A stretch of DNA of 64,000 nucleotides. Source: Shewanella japonica. Lineage in GTDB: Bacteria; Pseudomonadota; Gammaproteobacteria; Enterobacterales; Shewanellaceae. The notes beneath the pieces are model-generated. The model was not told where the DNA came from. It made no database searches and saw only the letters and a program-made list of their open reading frames with translations. Shown piece by piece: positions 46,053-55,889 of the stretch; positions within the stretch are counted from its first letter, which is position 1, and each line of letters begins with the position of its first letter. The stretch covers positions 3,517,001 through 3,581,000 of the forward strand of contig NZ_CP020472.1 of assembly GCF_002075795.1 (NCBI RefSeq). The letters run 5' to 3'. The position numbers were made by a program, and so were the translations under genes.

Positions 46053-47522
46053 ATGAGTAAACTCTTAACGATAGTCTCTATCATTTCAATCAACTTTTTA
46101 CTCAGTGGTTGTCATCGTGCTGACATTACTATCACTGACTATGTTGAACAGCTCCCGCAGCGTACCGTGTTAAAGGTAGGGACGCTTTACGGCTCACAAA
46201 CTTACCTTAATTCAGACCAAGGTGAGAGTGGCTTTGATTATGAAATGGCCGCTAAGTTTGCTGAATATCTCAATGTTCCTCTTGAAATGGTGCCCTACCA
46301 TAATCGTCAGCAGCTATTTGAAGCATTACGCCAAAATGACATTGATATTGTGGCCGCAGCGATCACAACGACTAACAATCGACGTGAGCAGTTTCTTCTC
46401 GGTCCCACATTATATGAAGTCAACCAAGTCTTAATATACAAGTCAGGGAACCTTAAACCACGAGACTTTAATGATCTACAAGGTGACATTAGCGTTATCT
46501 CAGAGTCTGCCGCGGTCGATACCTTAATTAAGTTAAAGCAATCCAACCCGAACTTGTCTTGGAAACAAATTGTTGATGGCGACAATGAAGAGCTATTTTC
46601 AATGGTCGCCTCAGGCGAAGTGCTTTATACCATTGCAGATTCCAACAGCTTACTGATCAACCAACGCTACTTACCTGAACTACGTGCAGGTATTGTCCTT
46701 GATGAGAAAACCCAAGTGGTGTGGTTACTGCCACCAGTTAACAGCGATTATTTACTGAGTTCATTACTGTCTTTTTGGCACATTCAAAAACGTAATGGCA
46801 CCCTAGAGCACCTTAACGAAAAATACTTTGGCCACGTAAAGCGTTTTGACTATGTGGATACTCGTGCTTTTATTCGTGCTATCGACAATGTGTTACCAGA
46901 GTATCAAGCACTATTTGAAAAGCATGCTGGCGATTTAGATTGGCGTAAACTTGCTGCAACCGGTTATCAAGAGTCTCATTGGAACCCGCACGCCCGCTCT
47001 CCTACGGGTGTCCGTGGCATGATGATGTTAACCCAACCAACGGCAAGCTCTGTTGGTGTCGATAATCGACTTGATGCTGAACAAAGTATTCGAGGCGGCG
47101 CGATATACTTACAAAAAATGATCGATCGTTTGCCTGAGTCTATTCCTGATAGCCAGCGAATTTGGTTTGCTCTTGCGTCATATAATATTGGCTTAGGTCA
47201 TGTTGAAGATGCACGTAAAATCACTCAAGGTATGGGGAAAGATCCCAGCGCATGGCGCGATGTAAAACAAGTTTTACCGTTATTGCAGCAGCGTAAGTAT
47301 TACAAAAATACTCGTTATGGTTACGCAAGAGGCAACGAAGCTGCCCATTATGTTGATAATATCCGTCGTTATTACGACACCTTAGTTTGGGTTGATAATC
47401 AAAATAAAGAACAAGCGATGCTCGCGGAGTCAAAAGCCAAAGAGGCAAGCGAGCAAGAATCGACTACCGAAGAGCAGCAAGATGATAAGCCTAACGAGCT
47501 CCTTAAATCATCGGCGCAATAA
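46053..47522 (+). CDS. mltF: Membrane-bound lytic murein transglycosylase F
   Basis: 489 residues. Lipoprotein signal ending LLSGCHR. Then a periplasmic solute-binding-like domain ([14 protein letters not shown]..., [13 protein letters not shown]) that in MltF is regulatory, and a C-terminal lysozyme-like transglycosylase domain: [20 protein letters not shown] has the catalytic Glu near 307, followed by [10 protein letters not shown] and [16 protein letters not shown]. It cleaves peptidoglycan with formation of anhydro-muramic acid. The tail after residue 455 is Glu/Gln/Lys-rich and variable. Located beside purL as in relatives. Confidence 0.95.
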   Translation: MSKLLTIVSIISINFLLSGCHRADITITDYVEQLPQRTVLKVGTLYGSQTYLNSDQGESGFDYEMAAKFAEYLNVPLEMVPYHNRQQLFEALRQNDIDIVAAAITTTNNRREQFLLGPTLYEVNQVLIYKSGNLKPRDFNDLQGDISVISESAAVDTLIKLKQSNPNLSWKQIVDGDNEELFSMVASGEVLYTIADSNSLLINQRYLPELRAGIVLDEKTQVVWLLPPVNSDYLLSSLLSFWHIQKRNGTLEHLNEKYFGHVKRFDYVDTRAFIRAIDNVLPEYQALFEKHAGDLDWRKLAATGYQESHWNPHARSPTGVRGMMMLTQPTASSVGVDNRLDAEQSIRGGAIYLQKMIDRLPESIPDSQRIWFALASYNIGLGHVEDARKITQGMGKDPSAWRDVKQVLPLLQQRKYYKNTRYGYARGNEAAHYVDNIRRYYDTLVWVDNQNKEQAMLAESKAKEASEQESTTEEQQDDKPNELLKSSAQ

Positions 47523-47733
47523 ACTCATGCACACGTCAAGAAGTGTCATTTAATAAAGCATTCATAATTACTTGGTATTAATAGTGTCAGGACATGATAC
47601 TGACGTTTGAGTGCCCTACTGAATGAGAACGCCTGACTCGCCATTAACGTTAAGCGACAGGGCTTTACTGATGCAATTAAAAGAAAGATTCAGGGGGTTA
47701 TAAGACATTCGTTCTAATGTCTTCACTTATACC
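47523..47733. other. Intergenic region after mltF
   Basis: About 210 bases before the tandem arrays. It contains GTCAG/CTGAC arms near 47587 that could form a weak hairpin but lack a T tract. Confidence 0.35.
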
Positions 47734-47834
47734 TTATGTTCTAATAGCTTATGTTCTAATAGCTTATGTTTTAACATCTTAGGTTTTAACATCTTAGGTT
47801 TTAACATCTTAGGTTTTAACACAATCGGTTTTAC
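47734..47834. repeat. Tandem array of 15-bp units
   Basis: Six and a half copies of a 15-bp unit in three variants: TTATGTTCTAATAGC (twice), TTATGTTTTAACATC (once), TTAGGTTTTAACATC (twice) then TTAGGTTTTAACACA and a degenerate end. All later copies contain GTTTTAAC. Confidence 0.92.
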
Positions 47835-47844
47835 GGCCTGAGAC

Positions 47845-47910
47845 TTTAACGAATAACTTTTAACGAATAACTTTTAACGAATAACTTTTAACGAATAGAT
47901 TTTAAATAAC
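47845..47910. repeat. Tandem array of 14-bp units
   Basis: Nearly four copies of TAACGAATAACTTT starting at 47847, each containing CTTTTAAC across the joint, directly after the 15-bp array and 28 bases before a small ORF. Confidence 0.92.
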
Positions 47911-47937
47911 AGATTTCAACAAGTTAACAGGTGAAAT

Positions 47938-48045
47938 ATGAAAAGAAATAATAACGCTCGCCGCCGTAATATCATTAAGCTAAAGCAGCGCAAAATGCTT
48001 AACCGTCAAAAACTATTCTTCGCCTTTTTGCAGCAACAAGTCTGA
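47938..48045 (+). CDS. Candidate 35-residue very basic small protein
   Basis: ATG to TGA encodes MKRNNNARRRNIIKLKQRKM and ends LFFAFLQQQV. AGGTG lies five bases upstream of the ATG, a good ribosome site. The first 25 residues have many Arg/Lys, so it could bind RNA or DNA. The last 33 bases overlap the convergent tadA 3' end. Tandem arrays immediately upstream may regulate it. No family recognised. Confidence 0.5.
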   Translation: MKRNNNARRRNIIKLKQRKMLNRQKLFFAFLQQQV

Positions 48046-48618
48046 TTGCGTTTTTAATTGTTTTTTTAACGCTTTTTTCTCTTCTCGGCGTCGCTTAAAA
48101 AACTGACTTAATTGGCTCGCGCATTCATCAGCTAATACGCCTGAATCCACGCTAAGTTGATGATTAAAATGCGTGTCTTGTAGTAGGTTTATCACACTCC
48201 CCGCCGCGCCCGTTTTTAAATCTTTAGCACCAAAGACCACTCGTTCAATTCGACTGTGGACCATCGCGCCTGCGCACATTGGGCATGGTTCTAAGGTAAC
48301 GTACAACGTGGCGCCTAACATACGGTAGTTTTCAAGCACTTTGCCTGCCGCTCTTATGCACTGCATTTCAGCATGGGCACTAGGATCATGCTCAGTAATA
48401 CTTAAATTAAATCCTGATGCAATAAGCACATCGTCTTTGACCAAGACAGCCCCAACAGGCACCTCACCTAATTCTTCAGCTTTAGTCGCCAGCGCTAAAG
48501 CCACTCGCATCCACTTTTCATCTTGAGCTGCACGTACCGCTAACTCTTCAGCAGTTAATGGCTTAGCCTGACTCCTTTGCTGCTTTTGGCTGATATGGAC
48601 TTTGTTTTCTAACGTCAT
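48013..48618 (-). CDS. tadA: tRNA-specific adenosine deaminase
   Basis: 201 residues. Deaminates A34 of tRNA-Arg(ACG) to inosine. The zinc site is complete: SAHAEMQ (His and the catalytic Glu) and EPCPMCAGAM (two Cys). NLSITEHDPSAHAE and VVFGAKDLKTGAAGS are characteristic of TadA. The first 35 residues are an extra Gln/Lys-rich segment, and the C-terminal 30 are Lys-rich, so the exact start may be further in. Next to guaA as in relatives. Confidence 0.95.
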   Translation of the reverse strand: MTLENKVHISQKQQRSQAKPLTAEELAVRAAQDEKWMRVALALATKAEELGEVPVGAVLVKDDVLIASGFNLSITEHDPSAHAEMQCIRAAGKVLENYRMLGATLYVTLEPCPMCAGAMVHSRIERVVFGAKDLKTGAAGSVINLLQDTHFNHQLSVDSGVLADECASQLSQFFKRRREEKKALKKQLKTQSDLLLQKGEE

Positions 48619-48744
48619 GAGTATCTCTTAGGCTTTGCTATGTTTAACTTGTTGCATATAGCTTAATCATTAAATCTTATCGTGTATGGCAATACATCAA
48701 ACTTCATTAGATTATACGGCAAACAGCAATAAATTTATCTCAAT

Positions 48745-48770
48745 AAAAAAGGCGCCTAAGCGCCTTTTTT
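48745..48770 (-). terminator. Terminator of guaA
   Basis: AAGGCGC-CTAA-GCGCCTT with A run on the left (T run on the minus strand), 14 bases past the guaA stop. Confidence 0.88.
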
Positions 48771-48783
48771 AATTAATGGAAAC

Positions 48784-50361
48784 TTATTCCCATTCGATTG
48801 TCGCAGGTGGCTTACCTGAGATATCGTAAACCACACGTGAAATACCATCGATTTCATTAATGATTCGGTTCGATACACGACCTAAGAAGTCGTATGGTAA
48901 GTGTGCCCAATGCGCCGTCATAAAGTCGATAGTTTCAACTGCACGTAGTGAAACAACCCAGTCATATTTACGGCCATCCCCCATAACACCTACAGAGCGT
49001 ACTGGTAGGAATACAGTAAAGGCTTGGCTGACCTTATGGTAAAGATCTGCTTTATGCAGTTCTTCAATAAAGATAGCATCAGCTAAACGCAGTAAGTCAC
49101 AGTACTCTTTTTTCACTTCACCAAGAACACGCACACCTAAACCCGGTCCAGGGAACGGATGACGGTAAAGCATGTCGTATGGCAGACCTAGCTCTAAACC
49201 AATCTTACGGACTTCATCTTTAAATAATTCACGTAAAGGTTCTACTAAACCCAGCTCCATATCATCTGGTAGTCCGCCTACATTGTGATGAGACTTAATC
49301 ACGTGGGCTTTACCGGTGGCGCTGCCTGCTGATTCAATAACGTCAGGGTAAATTGTGCCTTGCGCTAACCATTTAGCATTGACACATTTCTTTGATTCTT
49401 CATCGAAGATATCAACAAATACATGACCAATAATTTTACGTTTAGCTTCTGGATCAGCTTCACCAGCCATCGCGTCTAAGAATCGATTTTCAGCGTCAAC
49501 ATGGACAATGTTCAGTCCGAAGTGGTCACCAAACATTTCCATCACTTGATTAGCTTCGTTTAAACGTAGTAAGCCGTTATCCACGAACACACACGTTAAT
49601 TTGTCACCAATGGCGCGGTGAAGCAGCATAGCGACTACTGATGAATCAACACCGCCAGATAAGCCTAAGATAACTTCATCATCACCGATTTGTTTTTTCA
49701 AACGTTCAATTGCATCTTCGATAATTGAAGAAGGTTTCCAGTTGGCATCACAACCACAAATGTCTAATGCAAAGTGCTCAAGCATGCGCTTGCCTTGACG
49801 AGTATGGGTAACTTCTGGGTGAAATTGAACGCCGTAAAAACGCTTGTCTTCATTCGCCATTGCAGCATATGGACAGGTTTCTGTTTTAGCGACAGTCACA
49901 AAACCTTCTGGGATTTCAGAAACTTTATCGCCGTGACTCATCCATACATCAAGCAAAGGTTTGCCTTCAGCGCTAATCGCATCTTCAATGCTTTTAAATA
50001 ACGCCGATTCAGTTTGAATTTCAACTTGTGCGTAGCCAAACTCACCTTCACCTACACCTTGAATCACTTTACCGCCAAGCTGCTCAGACATAGTTTGCAT
50101 GCCATAACAAATGCCTAAGACAGGCACGCCGGCATTAAATACATATTCAGAGGCACGTGGTGAGTTTTCTGCGGTCACACTTTCTGGACCACCTGCTAAG
50201 ATGATGCCGTTTGGAGCAAATTCTTTAATTTGCTCCTCAGATACATCCCAAGCCCAAAGCTCACAATAAACACCGATTTCACGAATACGGCGGGCGATTA
50301 ACTGCGTGTATTGCGATCCAAAATCTAGGATCAGGATTTTATGCTCATGAATGTTGCTCAT
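48784..50361 (-). CDS. guaA: GMP synthase (glutamine-hydrolysing)
   Basis: 525 residues. Class I glutamine amidotransferase domain first ([18 protein letters not shown]; nucleophile [14 protein letters not shown]), then the ATP pyrophosphatase domain ([20 protein letters not shown]) and the C-terminal dimerisation part ending PPATIEWE, which is invariant in GuaA. Converts XMP to GMP. Lies downstream of guaB on the same strand; a terminator between them suggests partly separate transcripts. Confidence 0.98.
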   Translation of the reverse strand: MSNIHEHKILILDFGSQYTQLIARRIREIGVYCELWAWDVSEEQIKEFAPNGIILAGGPESVTAENSPRASEYVFNAGVPVLGICYGMQTMSEQLGGKVIQGVGEGEFGYAQVEIQTESALFKSIEDAISAEGKPLLDVWMSHGDKVSEIPEGFVTVAKTETCPYAAMANEDKRFYGVQFHPEVTHTRQGKRMLEHFALDICGCDANWKPSSIIEDAIERLKKQIGDDEVILGLSGGVDSSVVAMLLHRAIGDKLTCVFVDNGLLRLNEANQVMEMFGDHFGLNIVHVDAENRFLDAMAGEADPEAKRKIIGHVFVDIFDEESKKCVNAKWLAQGTIYPDVIESAGSATGKAHVIKSHHNVGGLPDDMELGLVEPLRELFKDEVRKIGLELGLPYDMLYRHPFPGPGLGVRVLGEVKKEYCDLLRLADAIFIEELHKADLYHKVSQAFTVFLPVRSVGVMGDGRKYDWVVSLRAVETIDFMTAHWAHLPYDFLGRVSNRIINEIDGISRVVYDISGKPPATIEWE

Positions 50362-50471
50362 GGGATACCTTATATCTGGGTTTACTTTTAAAAACAGTAT
50401 TCTTCGTAGGTGTACTTCAACCTTGTCTCATTGTGTATTGTTAGTCACCACTGACGAGAAAAGGTTGAAAA

Positions 50472-50497
50472 AAAGCGGCATAACAATATGCCGCTTT
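50472..50497 (-). terminator. Terminator between guaB and guaA
   Basis: AAAGCGGCATA-ACAA-TATGCCGCTTT, a strong stem immediately past the guaB stop, with a T run on the minus strand. Confidence 0.85.
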
Positions 50498-50502
50498 ATG
50501 AT

Positions 50503-51975
50503 TTAAGAACCGCTACGATAATTCGGCGCTTCTTTACTGATCGTAACGTCATGAACATGAGACTCGCCCATACCCGCTGAGGTAATTTTTACGAATTCAG
50601 CTTTTTCATTTAATTCTTTAATGGTGGCGCAACCCGTCAGACCCATACAAGAACGTAAACCGCCCATGTGTTGGTGAATGATTTCTTTTAACTTACCTTT
50701 ATAAGCAACACGCCCTTCAATACCTTCAGGTACTAATTTGTCAGCAGCGTTGTCGCTTTGGAAGTAACGGTCAGAAGACCCTTGAGTTTGCGTCATCGCA
50801 CCTAATGAGCCCATACCACGGTATGACTTATAAGCACGGCCATTGTATAGCTCTGTTTCACCCGGTGCTTCTTCAGTACCCGCAAACATTGAACCTGCCA
50901 TGATGCATGATGCACCAGCAGCTAAGGCTTTAGCTAAGTCACCTGAGAAACGAATACCGCCATCAGCAATAACTGGGATATCTAAATGTTTAACCGCTGC
51001 TGCAGCGTCAGATACCGCTGTAATTTGTGGCACACCCACACCAGTAACGATACGAGTGGTACAAATAGAACCTGGGCCAATACCCACTTTAACGGCATCA
51101 ACACCAGCGTCTACTAGGGCTAAAGCGCCTTCAGCAGTGGCGACGTTACCACCTACGATTTGTAAATCAGGGAATGAGGCGCGAGTATCACGAATACGTT
51201 GCAGCACACCTTCAGAGTGACCATGAGATGAATCAATCAGCAATACGTCAACACCCGCTTTAACGAGCGCAGCAATACGCTCTTCGTTGCCAGCACCTGC
51301 GCCAACAGCTGCACCAACACGTAAACGACCTAATTCGTCTTTACATGCATTAGGCTTACGCTCTGCTTTTTGGAAATCTTTAACCGTGATTAAGCCTTTT
51401 AGCTTAAAGTTATCGTCAACCACTAATACTTTTTCAACGCGGTGTGAATGCATTAGTGTTTGCACTTCATCTAACTTAGTCCCTTCAAGCACAGTCACTA
51501 GACGATCTTTCGGCGTCATAACTTGCTCTACAGTACGGCTCCAGTCAGTAATGAAGCGAACGTCACGGCCAGTAATAATACCCACAAGCTCATTAGCATC
51601 GTTAATCACTGGATAACCAGCAAAGCCATTGCGTTCAGTTAATTCTTTTAACTCAGCAAGTGTGGTGCTTGGCGTGACGGTTACAGGTTGTTGAACGATA
51701 CCCGCTTCGTAAATTTTAACTTTACGAACTTCTTCAGCTTGTTGTTCAATCGTCATATTTTTATGAATAAAACCTAAACCACCTTCTTGCGCCATGGCGA
51801 TCGCTAAGCGAGCTTCAGTGACCGTATCCATTGCAGCAGAAACGATTGGGGTGTTTAATTCAATTTTTTTAGTCAGACGAGTTTTTAGAACAGCGGTATT
51901 TGGGAGGACGGTTGAGTGAGCAGGCACAAGTAGTACATCATCAAATGTTAGTGCGTCATTTCTTAATCTTAACAT
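50503..51975 (-). CDS. guaB: Inosine-5'-monophosphate dehydrogenase
   Basis: 490 residues from the ATG at 51975 ([19 protein letters not shown]), preceded by GGGAG; the open frame extends to 52041 but those 22 residues are not family-like. Two CBS domains at about 95-205 interrupt the TIM barrel; the active loop [18 protein letters not shown] has the catalytic Cys; [17 protein letters not shown] and [10 protein letters not shown] follow. Oxidises IMP to XMP with NAD, the entry to GMP synthesis. Confidence 0.98.
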   Translation of the reverse strand: MLRLRNDALTFDDVLLVPAHSTVLPNTAVLKTRLTKKIELNTPIVSAAMDTVTEARLAIAMAQEGGLGFIHKNMTIEQQAEEVRKVKIYEAGIVQQPVTVTPSTTLAELKELTERNGFAGYPVINDANELVGIITGRDVRFITDWSRTVEQVMTPKDRLVTVLEGTKLDEVQTLMHSHRVEKVLVVDDNFKLKGLITVKDFQKAERKPNACKDELGRLRVGAAVGAGAGNEERIAALVKAGVDVLLIDSSHGHSEGVLQRIRDTRASFPDLQIVGGNVATAEGALALVDAGVDAVKVGIGPGSICTTRIVTGVGVPQITAVSDAAAAVKHLDIPVIADGGIRFSGDLAKALAAGASCIMAGSMFAGTEEAPGETELYNGRAYKSYRGMGSLGAMTQTQGSSDRYFQSDNAADKLVPEGIEGRVAYKGKLKEIIHQHMGGLRSCMGLTGCATIKELNEKAEFVKITSAGMGESHVHDVTISKEAPNYRSGS

Positions 51976-52096
51976 GCAACATCTCCCAGAAAGTGTAGGG
52001 TTTGGAAAGGGTAAATATTGCGGCGGGATTATACCTTGCATATTTAGGTTGGTAAATGGAAAATAGTTAAAAAATACTCTTAGTCGGTTGAATTTG

Positions 52097-53425
52097 ATGA
52101 AAAGCTCGAAAAATAATGTTTACACGGTTTCCCGTTTAAACGGCGAAGTCCGCCAGCTGCTTGAAGGTGAGCTAGGTAAGGTGTGGCTTGAGGCCGAAAT
52201 CTCGAACTTTGTTTCCCCAAATTCAGGTCATTGGTATATGACATTAAAAGACAGTCGCTCACAAATTCGCTGTGCGATGTTTAAAGGTCGTAATCAAACC
52301 GTGCCATTTAAACCTGTTAATGGCCAACAAGTATTAGTTAAAGGTTCTATCAGTGTTTATGAACCTCGTGGCGACTATCAATTACTTTTAGAGTCAATGC
52401 TGCCAGCTGGAGATGGATTACTTGCACAGCAATATGAAGCGCTTAAGCTTAAATTAGCAGCCGAAGGCTTATTTGCAACAGAAACCAAGCGACCATTACC
52501 GCAAAATATTCAACGAATTGGTGTTATTACCTCTGCCACTGGTGCTGCGGTTAGAGATGTGGTTAAAGTGCTTTCTACTCGCGACCCGTCAATTGAAGTG
52601 GTGGTTTACCCAACCCAAGTACAAGGCGCGACGGCAGCGAAACAAATCATTAATGCAATCTCCACGGCCAATAGACGTTTAGAGGTCGACATTTTATTGC
52701 TTACCCGCGGTGGTGGCTCTTTAGAAGATTTATGGTGCTTTAACGATGAAGACTTAGCCCATGCTATTTATAATAGCGCCCTGCCCGTTGTCAGTGCGGT
52801 AGGTCATGAAATTGATACCACTATCAGTGATTATGTCGCAGATGTAAGAGCTCCGACGCCTTCTGCTGGCGCAGAGTTATTATCAGATGATAAAGGTAAT
52901 AAGACCCAAAAGCTTAACTTGACCTTTTCACGGTTACGACAATCAATGCGCCATTACTTATTACATCAAAGTACGCAACTCAGTGAATTAAGCCACCAGC
53001 TACAACGTGAAGATCCTAAAAGGCAGCTACAACAACTTGAGCAGCGCTTTGATGAAATGCAGTTAAAGCTTGAATCAGCCCTGCGTCATAAGCTTGCTAA
53101 TGCAACATTAGCTCAGCAACAACTTAAGAGTCGACTGCAACAGCGATCACCCGCTCATAAGCTAACCTTAGAGCAAAACAAAGTGGGTTATCTCACCAAT
53201 CGTTTAAAAGAAGCAATGAAAGCAAGGCTAGTAAATGCCAATCAGCAAGTGAATTACAGTGCGCATCAACTAGAAACCGTTAGCCCATTAGCGACATTAA
53301 GCCGTGGTTACAGTATTACTCGTGATGGTAAAGGCAATATTTTACAAAATGCCCAACAGGTAAAAGCGGGCGAAACGCTAACGACCAAGCTGCATCAAGG
53401 TGAAATTAAATCAGTGGTGGTGTAA
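52097..53425 (+). CDS. xseA: Exodeoxyribonuclease VII large subunit
   Basis: 442 residues from the ATG at 52097; a TTG at 52088 is an alternative. N-terminal OB fold ([28 protein letters not shown], split), the catalytic core ([67 protein letters not shown]) and a long coiled-coil region with the C-terminal [12 protein letters not shown]. Degrades single-stranded DNA together with XseB, encoded elsewhere. Divergent from guaB, sharing a short promoter region. Confidence 0.97.
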   Translation: MKSSKNNVYTVSRLNGEVRQLLEGELGKVWLEAEISNFVSPNSGHWYMTLKDSRSQIRCAMFKGRNQTVPFKPVNGQQVLVKGSISVYEPRGDYQLLLESMLPAGDGLLAQQYEALKLKLAAEGLFATETKRPLPQNIQRIGVITSATGAAVRDVVKVLSTRDPSIEVVVYPTQVQGATAAKQIINAISTANRRLEVDILLLTRGGGSLEDLWCFNDEDLAHAIYNSALPVVSAVGHEIDTTISDYVADVRAPTPSAGAELLSDDKGNKTQKLNLTFSRLRQSMRHYLLHQSTQLSELSHQLQREDPKRQLQQLEQRFDEMQLKLESALRHKLANATLAQQQLKSRLQQRSPAHKLTLEQNKVGYLTNRLKEAMKARLVNANQQVNYSAHQLETVSPLATLSRGYSITRDGKGNILQNAQQVKAGETLTTKLHQGEIKSVVV

Positions 53426-53463
53426 TTGGCCCCAAACGGCCAATGATAGAAATCACTGATAAC

Positions 53464-53490
53464 AAAATCCCGCATTAAGCGGGATTTTGT
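53464..53490. terminator. Terminator after xseA
   Basis: AAAATCCCGC-ATTAA-GCGGGATTTT, usable on both strands; the convergent gene ends at 53523. Confidence 0.85.
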
Positions 53491-53522
53491 TAATTGGTTT
53501 ATGACTTTCCATCGTTGCAAGT

Positions 53523-54512
53523 TTAATCAGTATTGTTATTTAATCGCTTTGTTGGTAACACTGTTCGCTGTACACCTAACAACAAGAGTATGAATAACGA
53601 AGTCCACGTCATACTGCCGCCACTGACATGCACCTCTGTTTCAATCACTTCAACGTATTCTTCCTCATAAACCGTATCTCTATCACTACTTTCTAATGGT
53701 AATGCATATAATCCATCAGACTCTTCACTACTTAATGTCGCCACAATGTCCTCGTACCCGAGTTCATATAAATCAATCAACACATCGTAATAATCAGTTT
53801 TATAACCTTGAGCTAATGTCGTTAATACTTCGTAATCGTCATCGGTAGCATCGCCATAGATAGTAAACACATCGGTAGAGTAATAGTGCTCCCAAGGACC
53901 TCCATTACGGCTTAAATAAAGTTCGGCATAAACATTAGCCGCCTCTCCTTGAGTAAAACCATAAACATCGGCATCAAAGGTCACGCTAAACGTTTGGTAA
54001 AACCCATCTTCATCTAAATCATCAAATAAACGACTATAAGCGGCATAAATGTCAAAATCTCGATAACCGACGATAGCCTGTTGATTTACCTGAGCCTTTT
54101 GTATTTTACTTAGCCCTGTGCCATTCGATAAGCTTTGCGCTGTAGGCAAACCTTGTTGCACTTTTTCAGACATGACGCCACTTGCCCGAAGCGCTATGAT
54201 CTCGCTGCGGCTCAGTTTCTCTGCATGATTTTTTCCTGCGGACTCACTAGCTTGTCGCTGTTGCTTCTCTTTTAACACAAGTTCATTCAGGGTACTTTTT
54301 TGTTGTTCAGTCAATACGCCATGTTGAGCCTTAAACGGATCCCCCTGCTCAATGCTTGAGAGTTGACGCCCCTCACTGACAATTATGCTTTGCTGTGAAG
54401 TACTTGCCATTGCTGACATCGAAGCAACGCCCATCACTAGCATCAAAAAACGACTTATTGAGCTTATAGCGAACAATCTAATACGTCTTAAACATGGGTA
54501 TTGTCTATTCAT
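53523..54512 (-). CDS. Choice-of-anchor H-like secreted protein with GlyGly-type sorting tail
   Basis: 329 residues. N-terminal export signal (about 10-36). The middle is a low-complexity, charged stretch; residues about 150-270 form the conserved domain (FDIYAAYSRLFDDLDEDGFY, FSVTFDADVYGF, YLSRNGGPWEHYYSTDVFTI) typical of proteins I recall as choice-of-anchor H. The C-terminus has GGSMTWTSLFILLLLG and then basic residues: a Gly-Gly, hydrophobic helix and basic end as in GlyGly-CTERM/rhombosortase substrates. Probably processed and anchored at or released from the cell surface. Confidence 0.75.
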   Translation of the reverse strand: MNRQYPCLRRIRLFAISSISRFLMLVMGVASMSAMASTSQQSIIVSEGRQLSSIEQGDPFKAQHGVLTEQQKSTLNELVLKEKQQRQASESAGKNHAEKLSRSEIIALRASGVMSEKVQQGLPTAQSLSNGTGLSKIQKAQVNQQAIVGYRDFDIYAAYSRLFDDLDEDGFYQTFSVTFDADVYGFTQGEAANVYAELYLSRNGGPWEHYYSTDVFTIYGDATDDDYEVLTTLAQGYKTDYYDVLIDLYELGYEDIVATLSSEESDGLYALPLESSDRDTVYEEEYVEVIETEVHVSGGSMTWTSLFILLLLGVQRTVLPTKRLNNNTD

Positions 54513-54842
54513 GTGTGTTCCCTCTTAATTGATATCACAGCCATCAATGGGTGATTGAATCACCGTGATTCCGTATCGTTAATGAGGGTTATTTAAGAAC
54601 ACTGAAAATGAATGCAAGCTGAACAGTGGAAGTAGAATATTGATAACAAGTTCTAGTTAACCATCAGAAATTGGTGATTAAATACAATTAAACGGCCATT
54701 CATCTTACATTCATATTCGCCGCGCAATACTTCATTTTCACAAAGGGAATGCAACTTCATACATAGCAGATGTTTCTATATTGAAAGGGATCTTTTACAC
54801 TGATGACTGATTTCAAAGATAAATATTGAATTGGATTTGGCA
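54513..54842. other. Divergent intergenic region (330 bp)
   Basis: No gene seen. Holds promoters for the sorting-tail protein on the minus strand and for the PepSY/two-component operon on the plus strand. No operator recognised. Confidence 0.45.
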
Positions 54843-55208
54843 ATGAGCAAAGTAACAATGAAATTAAGCATACCTGTGTTAACGCTAATGTTGAGCTTTC
54901 TCAATATTGGATTAACCCAAGCTGCGCCTATTTCAGCTGTTTCTACTATCGCATGGGGACAATCAACTCATCATGCTTCTCATCAAGCACCGAACCAAAA
55001 TAAACGAAATCAACCTAAGAAATTAGCAATCAACAGTTCACAGCAAGCGGCACAAGTTGCTAAAAGGCAATACGCTGCCAAAGTGCTTTCTGTTCAGTCA
55101 ACATCAGTGAATGGTTCTCCTGGCTATCGAGTCAAACTGCTTTCTAATAAAGGCATGGTGTTTTACGCCACCGTGAATGCACGTACCGGTTCAGTTTCGA
55201 GGAATTAA
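54843..55208 (+). CDS. PepSY-like periplasmic small protein
   Basis: 121 residues from the ATG at 54843; the open frame begins at a TTG 12 bases earlier. Signal peptide at about 1-27 (ending GLTQAAP). A His/Gln/Asn-rich linker precedes a C-terminal PepSY-like unit: AAQVAKRQYAAKVLSVQSTS, GSPGYRVKLLSNKGMVFYATV and NARTGSVSRN (the last resembles the D..TG.v ending). Two bases separate it from the response regulator gene; such proteins often modulate a cognate sensor kinase in the periplasm. Confidence 0.8.
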   Translation: MSKVTMKLSIPVLTLMLSFLNIGLTQAAPISAVSTIAWGQSTHHASHQAPNQNKRNQPKKLAINSSQQAAQVAKRQYAAKVLSVQSTSVNGSPGYRVKLLSNKGMVFYATVNARTGSVSRN

Positions 55209-55210
55209 CC

Positions 55211-55885
55211 ATGAGAATATTGTTAGTTGAAGATGATTTAGGCTTGCAAAGAAACCTAACCGAGCATTTACAAGCTGCTAATTACAGTGTCGATATATCA
55301 TCGGATGGTGAAGATGGCTTGTTTCAAGCAACAGAATATCCCTACGATGCTGCTATTATTGATGTGGGTTTACCTAAGATTGATGGATTGAGTTTGATTA
55401 CTCAGTTACGCAATCAACAAATTGATTACCCTATTTTGATCCTCACCGCCCGAGATGGTTGGCAAGATAAGGTCCTAGGGTTAGATTCTGGCGCCGATGA
55501 TTATCTCACCAAGCCGTTTCAGCCAGAAGAGTTGGTTGCTCGCTTGAATGCGCTTATTCGCCGCTCAGTAGGTCAGGCAAGTCCTATTGTTTCTAATGGT
55601 CCATTTAATTTAAATACACGCACGCTTGAACTAACCCATAATCAAGAGTCAATTATTCTCAGTAGCTCTGAATTTAAATTATTCGAATATTTCATGTTGC
55701 ATCAAGGTGAAGTGATTTCTAAACCAACTTTGATAGAGCATATTTATGATCAAGATTTTGATTTAGACTCAAATGTCATTGAAGTTTTTATTCGCCGTTT
55801 ACGAAAAAAGCTCGACCCTAACAGTGAATATAAATTGATTGAAACCTTGCGTGGCCAAGGCTATCGCTTACGCGCGTTAAGTTAA
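55211..55885 (+). CDS. OmpR/PhoP-family response regulator
   Basis: 224 residues. Receiver domain with acidic pair VEDD (about 6-9), phospho-acceptor Asp near 51 (AAIIDVGLPKIDGLSL), LTARDGWQDK with the switch Thr and LTKPFQPEELVAR with the Lys; then a winged-helix DNA-binding domain (LSSSEFKLFEYFMLHQGEVI, VIEVFIRRLRKKLDP, LRGQGYRL). PhoP-like by overall sequence feel. Part of an operon: PepSY-like gene, this, and a histidine kinase 4 bases downstream. Confidence 0.93.
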   Translation: MRILLVEDDLGLQRNLTEHLQAANYSVDISSDGEDGLFQATEYPYDAAIIDVGLPKIDGLSLITQLRNQQIDYPILILTARDGWQDKVLGLDSGADDYLTKPFQPEELVARLNALIRRSVGQASPIVSNGPFNLNTRTLELTHNQESIILSSSEFKLFEYFMLHQGEVISKPTLIEHIYDQDFDLDSNVIEVFIRRLRKKLDPNSEYKLIETLRGQGYRLRALS

Positions 55886-55889
55886 TCTT

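Noticed and set aside
47734..47910. CRISPR array
   Set aside because: Units are 14-15 bp directly joined without spacers, and no cas genes are present.
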